43,321 nucleotides of DNA, from the NCBI GenBank assembly GCA_011192155.1, contig DUEK01000049.1, positions 1 to 43,321 on the forward strand. The letters are read 5' to 3'. Within the stretch, counting starts at the first letter, position 1. Each line of letters starts with the position of its first letter. This document shows positions 23,995 through 31,852 of the stretch, piece by piece. The stretch comes from Thermoflexia bacterium (lineage in GTDB: Bacteria; Chloroflexota; Anaerolineae; B4-G1). The notes beneath the pieces were generated by a model, which was not told the origin of the DNA, ran no database searches, and worked only from the letters and a program-made list of their open reading frames with translations. A program made the position numbers and the translations under genes.

Positions 23995-26100
23995 TCATCC
24001 TGACTGGGACTTGGGTTCATCGAGGTTGCCTGAAAGTTCCCCCGTTAACCGCTGGCGCACCGCCGGTAAGCAGTTGCTTCTGGCAAAGACTGTCACCCTG
24101 TCACTGTCTTGTATCGTCGTGTAGCCGTGGGCTACGTGTAGCTTGCGCCCTCGCCGCACGGAGACAATCAGACATTCATCGGGAAAGTCAATTTCGCTGA
24201 CTCGTTGTCCAATGATCGGCGATTGCGAGGGGATGTCTATATGTACGAATCCTACGCCGTCTAACTGGCCCAGGCGCAGTGTCTCGACCTGGAGTTGGTG
24301 GTGCGCGCGTTGAGCGATAGCGTGGTTGTAAGCGCGGATGATGTCGGATCGGCGCACTATACCCACCAACTGGCGCGATTCCTCTTGCGCGACCACTGGC
24401 AATCGCCCCACGTCGCGGGCGCCTAATCGGCGCAGCGCTTTCCACATCGGCTCGTAGGGGTAGGCCACCTGCAAGTCCTGGATGGTGGCGATGTCGGCCA
24501 CTGTTTTCTCCGCAATCGGTTCCCTCGCCAGTGCGCGTTCCAGATCTTGAATACCGACAATCCCAATCAACTCGCCGGCGTCGTCTACTACCGGGAACCC
24601 GTGGTGGTGTGTGCGGGCAAATTTGTTCTCCAATTTCTCCAATGGCATGTTTAGAGTGACCACGTCTATGTCGGTGGTCATAGCCTCGCCGACGGTCACG
24701 CTCTGCATCACGTCAATATCGTGCCCCTGCTGCAAGTGGACGCCGCGCCGACTCAGTTTGAGAGTATAGATAGATTCGCGGCTAATGACTCGTGAGACCA
24801 GGGTGCTCATTACCGTTGCCAGCATGAGCGGCAGCATGATGCGATATTCGCCCGTCATCTCGAACAGGATGAGGATGGCCGTGATCGGTGCGTGGGCGGC
24901 GCCGCTGAAAAAGGCGGACATCCCTACAAGCGCGTAAGCGCCGGGGGGCGCCGTGATGGTGGGAAACAGTTGGTTCGCTACTTGACCAAAGGCATTGCCC
25001 AGCATCGCGCCCATAAAGAGGGCGGGAGCAAAGACGCCGCCAGACCCGCCGGAGCCGAGGGTGATGATCGTGGCGAGTAGTTTGATCAACAAGAGTGCCA
25101 GTGTCACCTGGAGCGTCAGCCTGTTGAACAGCGCGTGGCCGATGCTGTCGTAGCCGACGCCAAAAGCGCGCGGATAGCCGTCAATCTTGAATGTGAGGAT
25201 GCCTACGACTCCCAACAAAAGGCCGCCGAGCACCGGCTTGAAGTATTCGGGGAAGTGTAACTTGTCCCACACGTCTTCCGACAGGTAGAGCAATCGAGTA
25301 AAGATGACGGCTGCCACCGCTGCCAGGGCGCCCATCAGGGCATATAATACCAATTCCCACGGGCTGACCAGCATGTAAGCGGGCACGATGAAAGCGCGCA
25401 GGTCTCCTTCAAAGGCGTGGGCAACGACGTCGGCGGTAACGGCCGAGATGACCACCGCGCCAAAGTAAACGGCGTGGAACTGGCCCAGGATGACCTCCAG
25501 GGCAAAGAGCGCGCCGGCGATGGGCGCGTTAAAAGTGGCGGCGATACCGCCGGCCGCGCCGCAAGCGACCAGGTTACGCACTCGTTCGTCGGAGAGATGG
25601 AGCGCCTGGCCGATCGTCGAACCCAATGCCGAACCGATCTGGGCGATTGGGCCTTCGCGTCCCACCGAGCCGCCGGTGCCAATGCAGATGGCTGACGCCA
25701 ATGATTTGATGACGGCTACTCGTGGCCGTATGCGCCCGCCGCGCAACGCCACAGCTTCCATTACCTCGGGCACGCCGTGCCCTTTGGCCTCACGGGCAAA
25801 GCGGTAGATGAGCGGCCCAAAGATCAATCCACCCACGGCCGGAATGATGAGCAGGTGGAACGGCGCAATGCCGGCCAGCAATCCACCCAATCCGTCATAG
25901 GCCAGCGATTGCATACCACTAATGAGCCGTCTAAAGACGACGGCGCCCAGGCCGGCCCCGACGCCTACCACCAGGGCCGTGAGCACGATGGTGGCCGACT
26001 CGGGCACAGTGTGCCGGTCGAGCCAGCGACGTAGATGCCGGCCCCACCGCGGGTTGAATGAGTTACCTCTATTGTGGAAGGATGATCGAGACAAAGACAC
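23995..26100 (-). CDS. ClC-type chloride channel/antiporter with CBS pair and TrkA-C domain
   Basis: 701 residues, start GTG 26100 with AAAAAGGAG at good spacing. The ClC core spans about 35-450 and has GTGGSVGREGP (the gating glutamate in GREGP), FALEVIL at the position of the internal proton glutamate, and GSGGSGGVFAP. The central serine of the GSGIP filter is replaced in GTGGS, as in many bacterial members. Two CBS domains (about 470-590) and a TrkA-C-like domain (about 615-690, PIIGQRVSEIDFPDECLIVSV region) follow, pointing to nucleotide or ligand control. It is convergent with the small protein gene. Confidence 0.92.
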   Translation of the reverse strand: MSLSRSSFHNRGNSFNPRWGRHLRRWLDRHTVPESATIVLTALVVGVGAGLGAVVFRRLISGMQSLAYDGLGGLLAGIAPFHLLIIPAVGGLIFGPLIYRFAREAKGHGVPEVMEAVALRGGRIRPRVAVIKSLASAICIGTGGSVGREGPIAQIGSALGSTIGQALHLSDERVRNLVACGAAGGIAATFNAPIAGALFALEVILGQFHAVYFGAVVISAVTADVVAHAFEGDLRAFIVPAYMLVSPWELVLYALMGALAAVAAVIFTRLLYLSEDVWDKLHFPEYFKPVLGGLLLGVVGILTFKIDGYPRAFGVGYDSIGHALFNRLTLQVTLALLLIKLLATIITLGSGGSGGVFAPALFMGAMLGNAFGQVANQLFPTITAPPGAYALVGMSAFFSGAAHAPITAILILFEMTGEYRIMLPLMLATVMSTLVSRVISRESIYTLKLSRRGVHLQQGHDIDVMQSVTVGEAMTTDIDVVTLNMPLEKLENKFARTHHHGFPVVDDAGELIGIVGIQDLERALAREPIAEKTVADIATIQDLQVAYPYEPMWKALRRLGARDVGRLPVVAQEESRQLVGIVRRSDIIRAYNHAIAQRAHHQLQVETLRLGQLDGVGFVHIDIPSQSPIIGQRVSEIDFPDECLIVSVRRGRKLHVAHGYTTIQDSDRVTVFARSNCLPAVRQRLTGELSGNLDEPKSQSG

Positions 26101-26227
26101 GTGTGACTCCTTTTTAAAAAGTCTATTGTGTGAATGGCAATCGGCTCAAACTATACTGCTTTTGTGAAGAATTGGCAAGCGGGCGTGTGATCTGTGTGAC
26201 CAATTACGTTTCGTATTTCACGCTTTG

Positions 26228-26238
26228 TGTGTTATACT
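26228..26238 (+). promoter_or_regulatory. Extended -10 of the ABC exporter gene
   Basis: TGTGTGT leads into TATACT (26233-26238), 22 bases before ATG 26260. The -35 is weak and no ribosome site is seen in the short leader. Confidence 0.5.
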
Positions 26239-26259
26239 TTGTAAACTTGGTAAGTTTCT

Positions 26260-27999
26260 ATGCATATTCTAAAGCGCCTTTTGGGCTACACGGGATCCTA
26301 TTGGAAGTCTCTGGTTGTCACAGGCATCCTGCTGTTGCTCCACGCTGGCCTGAGCCTGCTCCCGCCCCTCGTTCAACGGGAGATTGTGGATCAGGTGATC
26401 ATTGCCCGCGATCTCTCCCGCCTGGGCGCGCTGATTACCATATTGGTCGCCGTCCACATCCTCTCGCGGCTGGCGAACGCGGGCGACCTGTACATCCGCC
26501 ACGCGCTAGGCGAGCGCTTTATTTTTGAGTTGCGCGTGCGCATCTACGATCACGTGCAGCGCCTCTCCCTCTCCTTCTTCGAGCGCACCTCCACCGGCGA
26601 GTTGATGTCGCGAGTGACCAACGACGTCAACGCGCTGGAGCAGTTTGTCACCCACGGCGTCGCTCTCACGACTGTGGCTCTGCTGCGGCTGCTGGGGGCA
26701 TCGGCGGTGCTGTTGCTGCTCGACTGGCGGCTGGCGCTGGTCGTGCTGATCCCGTTGCCGATTATGGCCGTCGGCCTGCGCTACTTTAACCGGCGCGTGC
26801 GTCCCGTTTACCGCCGCGTGCGCGACCGGCTGGGCGATATCAACGCCAGGTTACAGGACAGCCTGGCCGGAATCCGCGTCATTCAGGCCTTTGGGCAGGA
26901 GGAGGCGGAGGCGGCGCACTTTCGCGACACCAGCGAGCGTTACTACCGGGAAAGAGTGGATGGCGTCCGCGCCTGGGCCACTTTCTTCCCTGCTCTGCAC
27001 TTTGTGGGCACCCTGGGCGGAGTGCTGGCGCTCGGTTTTGGGGCGCGTATGGTCGTCGAGGGCCGGCTCTCGCTGGGGACGCTGGTAGCTTTTCTTTCCT
27101 ACGTAATTTCCTTCTACGATCCTCTGCAGCGGCTGACGGAGGTGGATAACGTTTTCCAGCAGGCCATCGCCTCCGGGGAGCGCATTTTCGAGATGCTGGA
27201 CGAGGCGCCAGAGATTCAGGATGCGCCGGGCGCGGTCGCGCTGGACGAGATTGAGGGAGACGTGCTGTTTGATGATGTGCACTTTCGCTATGGCGAGGGG
27301 GACGAAGTGCTACACGACGTCAAGTTCCGTATAGCTCCCGGCGAGGTAGTGGCGCTGGTCGGGCCGAGCGGGGCGGGCAAGACCAGCATCGCCAACCTGG
27401 TGTGTCGCTTTTATGATCCCATTCACGGCCGCATTCTGGTGGACGGGCGCGACCTGCGCGGGGTGCAGATCCGGTCGCTACGCAAGCAGGTGGCGGTGGT
27501 GCTGCAAGATACGTTTCTCTTTAACACCACTGTGCGCGAGAACCTGCGCTACGGCAAACCCGACGCCAGCGATGAGGAGATGGTCGCCGCCGCAAAGGCG
27601 GCCTACGCTCACGAGTTCATCAAGCAACTTCCCCAAGGGTACGATACCGAGATCGGCGAGCGTGGGGTTAAACTAAGCGGTGGGCAGAAGCAACGGCTGT
27701 CGCTGGCGAGGGCCATCCTGGCCGATCCGCGCATCCTGATCCTGGACGAGGCTACATCATCGGTGGACGCCGAGGCGGAATACTTGATCCAGCAGGCGTT
27801 GGAGGAGGTGATGAAGGGGCGCACGTCGCTCGTCATCGCCCACCGGCTGAGCACCATCCGCAACGCCGACAAGATTATCGCATTGGAGGAAGGCCGCATC
27901 CTCGAGGTGGGGGATCACAAAGAGTTGTTGGCGCGGGATGGGCTAAAAGCCCGCTCTACCAGCGGCAGTTGGAACTGGCGGCGAGTAGGGGGGTGTTGA
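26260..27999 (+). CDS. ABC exporter, membrane and ATPase domains fused, C-terminal frameshift
   Basis: 579 residues. Six membrane spans (about 15-300, ABC_membrane fold with FFERTSTGELMSRVTND) precede the ATPase with Walker A GPSGAGKTS (about 370), Q-loop VLQDTFLF, signature LSGGQKQR, Walker B ILILDEATS and H-loop IAHRLS. It is a type IV exporter half (MdlB/MsbA-like) that should act as a dimer; the substrate is unknown. The last 18 residues are abnormal: from 27954 the neighbouring frame continues LYQRQLELAA, the normal family tail, to a stop at 28046. A one-base loss near 27950-27954, or a sequencing error, explains this. Confidence 0.9.
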   Translation: MHILKRLLGYTGSYWKSLVVTGILLLLHAGLSLLPPLVQREIVDQVIIARDLSRLGALITILVAVHILSRLANAGDLYIRHALGERFIFELRVRIYDHVQRLSLSFFERTSTGELMSRVTNDVNALEQFVTHGVALTTVALLRLLGASAVLLLLDWRLALVVLIPLPIMAVGLRYFNRRVRPVYRRVRDRLGDINARLQDSLAGIRVIQAFGQEEAEAAHFRDTSERYYRERVDGVRAWATFFPALHFVGTLGGVLALGFGARMVVEGRLSLGTLVAFLSYVISFYDPLQRLTEVDNVFQQAIASGERIFEMLDEAPEIQDAPGAVALDEIEGDVLFDDVHFRYGEGDEVLHDVKFRIAPGEVVALVGPSGAGKTSIANLVCRFYDPIHGRILVDGRDLRGVQIRSLRKQVAVVLQDTFLFNTTVRENLRYGKPDASDEEMVAAAKAAYAHEFIKQLPQGYDTEIGERGVKLSGGQKQRLSLARAILADPRILILDEATSSVDAEAEYLIQQALEEVMKGRTSLVIAHRLSTIRNADKIIALEEGRILEVGDHKELLARDGLKARSTSGSWNWRRVGGC

Positions 28000-28060
28000 T
28001 GTGGGGTCTTTGGTCAGAGCCAGGGCAATGCTTTGTTTGGCTTTGAGATGGGTTTTGGTC

Positions 28061-28104
28061 AAACGACCAGTGAGTTGGAGAAACCCACCGGTCGTTTTCT
28101 TTTA
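28061..28104 (+). terminator. Rho-independent terminator after the ABC exporter
   Basis: AAACGACC (28061-28068) pairs with GGTCGTTT (28090-28097), extended by GTG/CAC across one mismatch, followed by a T-rich tail TTTTCTTTTATTT. Confidence 0.75.
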
Positions 28105-28128
28105 TTTGGTTTTGAGCGGGCGTTGCTG

Positions 28129-28224
28129 CTAGGCGGTACGGGTGGAGCCGTCGCGCATGATGACGGTGTCTTCGGGGTGCAATTTCAGGTACTCGAACAG
28201 TTGTTGGTTGGGGGCAAGGGACAT
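28129..28224 (-). CDS. Short gene, 31 codons, unknown
   Basis: ATG 28224 to TAG 28129. The peptide starts MSLAPNQQLFEYLKLHP and ends EDTVIMRDGSTRTA: a short amphipathic helix followed by a possible beta hairpin. The support is unusually good for such a small ORF: a consensus promoter at 28255-28283, a leader of about 24 bases with AAGGA eight bases before the ATG, and codon use like the surrounding genes. There is no signal peptide or membrane span. I know no family for it. Confidence 0.6.
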   Translation of the reverse strand: MSLAPNQQLFEYLKLHPEDTVIMRDGSTRTA

Positions 28225-28254
28225 TCAGCATCCTTCGCTTATCAGGCATGCTTG

Positions 28255-28283
28255 ATTGTAGCCCAGGTGAGAGATAGGGTCAA
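28255..28283 (-). promoter_or_regulatory. Consensus promoter for the 31-codon gene
   Basis: TTGACC (28283-28278), 17-bp spacer, TACAAT (28260-28255) on the minus strand. No other gene lies downstream of it before 28046. Confidence 0.75.
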
Positions 28284-28319
28284 GTCAGCGCGGCTATGGG
28301 ACAGAGCAATTACGATATA

Positions 28320-28478
28320 ACACATTGAGGCAAAAGTCGCACTGTTACGCAGAGATGCGCAGAGAAGACACAGAGATACAGCGTGAACGAAAGTTCACAC
28401 GAAAAGCGCTCTGAGCGCTCTCCGTGACTCCTCTGTGTGGCTCTGTATAACAAACGTGTCACTTTTGCCGTAATGCGT
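28320..28478. repeat. 159-bp palindromic element
   Basis: The left end ACACATTGAGGCAAAAGT and the right end ACTTTTGCCGTAATGCGT are complementary with few mismatches; a CAGAG...CACAGAG segment near the left pairs with CTCTGTGTGGCTCTG near the right. Small internal hairpins (GAACGAAAGTTC, AGCGCTCTGAGCGCT) occupy the centre. No target duplication is clear. It fills most of the gap between the 31-codon gene and the CinA-like gene. Confidence 0.65.
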
Positions 28479-28523
28479 TTGATCATCACGCCTGCTACCG
28501 GTGGGGCATTCTTTGCCTTTTCG

Positions 28524-29750
28524 TTATTCCTCCCGCTCCAACACCCGCAGCCGCACCTGGGCCAGCGCGGCGTCGGCGGCCCACTGCCGCGCGCGGGCGC
28601 GGTCGCCGTTAAAGCTGAGGCGGCGACAGGTCTCTTTTCCCCGTATATTCACCGCCACGTAAACCAGGCCGTAGGGTCGCTCCGGGGTGCTATCCTCAGG
28701 AACGAGAATCGGCCCCACGCCCACGCCGATGTCGGCGGGGGATGTTTGCCGAATACTGCTTGCCATTGCGAGCGCGTCATCCTCGTGGGTCAGGCTGCTG
28801 TCTTTCCCTCTGCCAGATGCTTCTTTCTCCGAGCTAAAGATCATGCTGCGGCGGAACCAGCGCTCGCTCCCTTCCGGCTCGGTCAGCCGGGCGGCCACCA
28901 GCCCGCCGCTGCCCAATTCCACCGTGGCGATGGTCAGACCGCGCTCGACCAGTAAATCGGCCACCACCTGGGGCAGATCGCGTTCGTTCTCGCTGATGAC
29001 GTACCGGCCCAACTCGGTTCGCAACGCCGCCAGGTCCGCCTCCAAAAGTCGTTCTGCTTCCTCTGGCGTACTACTGGCAGCGACCACCTCAATGGTGATA
29101 GTGCCCCGATGGGGCAGCAGCCCCAGGAGCGGATTGCGCCCCCGCGCCATCAGCGGACGGATGCGCTCGTTGATGCCCGATTCCGGCAATCCATAGACCT
29201 TGAGCGCGGCCCGCCGGATGTGGCGGCCGTCTTCCACCAACTCTCGCAGCCGGGGCAGGATAAAGCCTTCCAACATGCCATCCATCTCGTAGGGGACGCC
29301 GGGGGTGACGAAAATGTGCTTTCCGTCCGCCGGCAGGTAGAACCCGGCGGCGGTGCCCCGGTCGTTGTGGATGATGGCGCTGCCGGCGGGTATCTGAGCC
29401 TGGATGCGGTTGCTCTCTGGCATCTCGCGCCCAAAGCGGGCGAATCGCTCCTGGATGCGGGCCAGCGCGTCTCCGTCCTCCACCAATTCCAGGCCAAAGT
29501 AGGCGGCGACGGCCTGACGGGTCAGGTCGTCCTCGGTTGGCCCCAGCCCGCCGCTGACGATGACGACATTGGCGGCTTCTAGCGCGACCCCCAGATATTT
29601 CTGGATGGTTTCCATTTCGTCGCCCGCGCTGAGGTGCAGGACGACGTCGGCGGGCAGGAGCGTCAGCCGGCGGGAGATGGCCTGGGAATTGGTGTCCAGG
29701 CGATAGCCGCAGGTCAGTTCGTCGCCGATGGCAAAGATAGCTGCCTTCAT
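28524..29750 (-). CDS. CinA-like protein with degenerate C-terminal domain
   Basis: 408 residues from ATG 29750, which overlaps the upstream oxidoreductase stop (ATGA). The N-terminal MoaB/MogA-like domain (1-170) opens AIFAIGDELTCGYRLDTN and has VIVSGGLGPTEDDLT, as in CinA and ADP-ribose pyrophosphatase COG1058. The C-terminal PncC-like domain is altered: where active enzymes have E-S-C-T-G-G, residues 278-283 read ELGSGG, so the catalytic serine is absent, and the usual VVAYSN..K segment reads MIFSSEKEAS. NMN deamidase activity is therefore doubtful; the N-terminal activity may remain. Confidence 0.85.
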   Translation of the reverse strand: MKAAIFAIGDELTCGYRLDTNSQAISRRLTLLPADVVLHLSAGDEMETIQKYLGVALEAANVVIVSGGLGPTEDDLTRQAVAAYFGLELVEDGDALARIQERFARFGREMPESNRIQAQIPAGSAIIHNDRGTAAGFYLPADGKHIFVTPGVPYEMDGMLEGFILPRLRELVEDGRHIRRAALKVYGLPESGINERIRPLMARGRNPLLGLLPHRGTITIEVVAASSTPEEAERLLEADLAALRTELGRYVISENERDLPQVVADLLVERGLTIATVELGSGGLVAARLTEPEGSERWFRRSMIFSSEKEASGRGKDSSLTHEDDALAMASSIRQTSPADIGVGVGPILVPEDSTPERPYGLVYVAVNIRGKETCRRLSFNGDRARARQWAADAALAQVRLRVLEREE

Positions 29751-31075
29751 TTCATTGCCTCCTGCGCCACTCGCCGCCCCATCTCCACTGCGTAATTGCT
29801 GCCCCGATCCCAGGGGTAAACCTGGCTCATGTTCGCCAGCCACAGCCCAGGGATGGGGGTCTTGAGCGCGGGAATGTTGTGCGAGTGGTCGAGTGTGGGC
29901 ACCGGCTGGGCGTACTTTTCGGTGAACATCCAACTGGCGCGTATCCAATCGAGGTCGAAATCGGGGTTGATCTTGAGCAGCCCCGGCAAATAGGTCTCTA
30001 ATAATTGTTCCTTGCTGTAATCAAAGTAAGGATGGTCGGGCGGCAGGTAGTCTCCGCAGTAGACCAGGTGGTCATCCCCATAGTGTTTCCGGCTGACGTA
30101 ATTGGTGTGCTCAACCAGCCCCATAAAGGGCAGTCCCTCCCCAGCCGGTACATTGATCCAATAGTGGCCCTCGGTCAGGCGATGTTTGAGGGCCAGGACG
30201 AGCACCAACGCGCCCATTGATTTGAGCTGGCTCAACTTGGCGGCATAGTCGGCGGGGAGGCTGGGGGACAGTCGCAGCATCTCTTGAGGGGAGCAGGTGG
30301 CGATGACCCGGTTGTGCTCAATGTCACCCGCCGCTGTCTTTAGCCGCAGGCGACCATCAATGGTGGGGAGGACGGATTGTACCGCTGTCTCCAATCGTAT
30401 TTCTCCGCCCTGTGCCTGCACCCGCTCGACCAGCAGGTCTGCAAAGCCCTGGAACCCGCCGGCAAAGTAGCCCAGGCGGGCGGTGCGCTTGTGCAACCTG
30501 GCCCACATCCAGGCCATATTTACGTCTTGATAGTTCTCCGCGCCGAATTTACTGATGAGGAGCGGTTTCCACCACAAGTCGTAGGCCCGCTCGCCGACCG
30601 CCCGGCGCAGCCACTCGTCGGCCGAGACGCGCTCCAATGGACGCCAGTTCTTGGTCAGAGTCAGATAAAGCGAGATCAGCCCAACCCGCAAGCGGTCTAT
30701 CAGCGGCGAGGGCGCGAACTGGAGCACGCGGATAGCGCGGTGCAGTTGCGATACCGGGATGAACTTGAGCGCGGGAACGGGGCTATCCAATGGGTAAACG
30801 CGCCCCTGGTGATAGATGGAGGTGGTGGGCCAGGGGAAGAAGAGCCGGTCGCGCGCGCCCAGTTCCTCGATCAGGTTGATGACGTCGGCGTCGGAGGCGA
30901 ACCAGTGATGGTAGAAGTGGTCGAGGGGCCATTCCCAGCGTTCGTCGCGAAAGCCGGCCGCCAGTCCTCCGGCCTGGGGGCGGGCCTCGTAGAGGGTGAC
31001 GGTGTGGTCTTGTTTGGTCAGATCGTAGGCGGCTGTGAGGCCGGTGATTCCTGCGCCGATGATGCCAATGTCCAT
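29747..31075 (-). CDS. FAD-dependent amine oxidase/UGM-like oxidoreductase
   Basis: 442 residues. The N-terminal dinucleotide motif GIIGAGITGLTAAYDL and the ARPQAGGLAAGF segment mark an FAD-binding NAD(P)-Rossmann fold of the protoporphyrinogen oxidase/amine oxidase group. The DHFYHHWF and C-terminal GLWLANMSQVYPWDRG stretches match a family often annotated near cell-surface polysaccharide genes. The reaction is unknown; it probably acts on a lipid-linked or sugar substrate. AAGGAG precedes ATG 31075, with a promoter at 31115-31143. The CinA-like gene is coupled downstream. Confidence 0.87.
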   Translation of the reverse strand: MDIGIIGAGITGLTAAYDLTKQDHTVTLYEARPQAGGLAAGFRDERWEWPLDHFYHHWFASDADVINLIEELGARDRLFFPWPTTSIYHQGRVYPLDSPVPALKFIPVSQLHRAIRVLQFAPSPLIDRLRVGLISLYLTLTKNWRPLERVSADEWLRRAVGERAYDLWWKPLLISKFGAENYQDVNMAWMWARLHKRTARLGYFAGGFQGFADLLVERVQAQGGEIRLETAVQSVLPTIDGRLRLKTAAGDIEHNRVIATCSPQEMLRLSPSLPADYAAKLSQLKSMGALVLVLALKHRLTEGHYWINVPAGEGLPFMGLVEHTNYVSRKHYGDDHLVYCGDYLPPDHPYFDYSKEQLLETYLPGLLKINPDFDLDWIRASWMFTEKYAQPVPTLDHSHNIPALKTPIPGLWLANMSQVYPWDRGSNYAVEMGRRVAQEAMK

Positions 31076-31114
31076 AGATTCAGGCTCCTTGGTAGTTGCT
31101 AGTGTTAGGGGGCT

Positions 31115-31143
31115 ATTTTACCATCGGAGGCAGGAGCGGGCAA
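31115..31143 (-). promoter_or_regulatory. Promoter of the oxidoreductase-cinA operon
   Basis: TTGCCC (31143-31138), 17-bp spacer, TAAAAT (31120-31115) with TGG extension. Confidence 0.7.
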
Positions 31144-31171
31144 TTCAGAGAGAAGCGTGGGATACGTGCTC

Positions 31172-31200
31172 TTGCCAAGTGAATTGGAGGATGGTATAAT
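31172..31200 (+). promoter_or_regulatory. Promoter of tRNA-Ser(GGA)
   Basis: TTGCCA (31172-31177), 17-bp spacer, TATAAT (31195-31200) with TGG extension. Confidence 0.8.
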
Positions 31201-31218
31201 CTGCGCCGTAGCAAGTTT

Positions 31219-31308
31219 GGAGAGGTTGCATAGTCCGGCCTAATGCGCGCGCCTGGAGAGCGCGTGAGCAGAAATGCTCCGTGGGTTCGAATCCCACCCT
31301 CTCCGCCA
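31219..31308 (+). tRNA. tRNA-Ser (anticodon GGA)
   Basis: Class II tRNA with a long variable arm (GAGCAGAAATGCTC type). Acceptor GGAGAGG/CCTCTCC, anticodon loop CTGGAGA (anticodon 31255-31257), T-arm GTGGG-TTCGAAT-CCCAC, discriminator G, and a genomically encoded CCA (31306-31308). Confidence 0.96.
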
Positions 31309-31313
31309 CAATT

Positions 31314-31344
31314 GGCGGCCCTGTGAGGGGCCGCCCTGTTTTTT
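31314..31344 (+). terminator. Terminator after tRNA-Ser
   Basis: GGCGGCCC (31314-31321) pairs with GGGCCGCC (31328-31335) and is followed by CTGTTTTTT. The T-run leads straight into the ribosome site of the GNAT gene. Confidence 0.85.
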
Positions 31345-31357
31345 GGGAGGGATGTCG

Positions 31358-31852
31358 ATGGAGATCACTATCCGCCGCGCCACGTCCGACGACGCCGAGG
31401 CCATTTCTGCCGTGTGGGAGGTTGTCTGCGCGGAGCGGGTTTATACTGCCATAAATCGGGCCTTTACGCCTCGGCAGGAGCGGGAGTACATAGCCACTCT
31501 CTCTGACCGCGAGGGAATCTTTGTGGCCGAGGTGAAAGGCCAGGTTGTTGGCTTCCAGTCTCTCGATCTTTGGGCCAAGTACACCGATTCTTTCGATCAC
31601 GTTGGCGTGATGGGTACCATCATCTTGCCAAAGTGGCGACGGGAAGGTGTCGGCCGCCGGTTGGCGGAGCACACGCTTGATTTCGCCCGCGCTAACGGCT
31701 ACGAGAAGATGGTCATCTATGTGCGGGGAGGTAATGCCAGGGGGCGGGCTTTCTATCGCAGTCTGGGCTTTGCGCCCAAGGGCGTACTGGCGCAACAGGT
31801 CAAGATAGATGGGCAGTACGAGGACGAGGTCTTTATGGAGTTGTTTTTGTGA
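31358..31852 (+). CDS. GNAT family N-acetyltransferase
   Basis: 164 residues from ATG 31358, which lies seven bases after GGGAGG; the ATG at 31352 is too close to that site. GNAT core: ITIRRATSDDAEAI at the N-terminus, acetyl-CoA loop KWRREGVGRRLAEHTL near residue 91, and RAFYRSLGFAPKGVL near the C-terminus. The pattern resembles PhiNT or RimI-like amino-group acetyltransferases; the substrate is unknown. It ends back to back with the Nudix-GNAT gene: the two stop codons together form TGATCA. Confidence 0.88.
   Translation: MEITIRRATSDDAEAISAVWEVVCAERVYTAINRAFTPRQEREYIATLSDREGIFVAEVKGQVVGFQSLDLWAKYTDSFDHVGVMGTIILPKWRREGVGRRLAEHTLDFARANGYEKMVIYVRGGNARGRAFYRSLGFAPKGVLAQQVKIDGQYEDEVFMELFL

Noticed and set aside
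31219-31352. Integration site for a mobile element at tRNA-Ser
   Set aside because: No duplicated tRNA 3' end and no integrase nearby.
31145-31795. Long minus-strand open frame across tRNA-Ser and the GNAT gene
   Set aside because: It covers a clear tRNA, its promoter and a better-supported plus-strand gene; codon pattern is that of a shadow.
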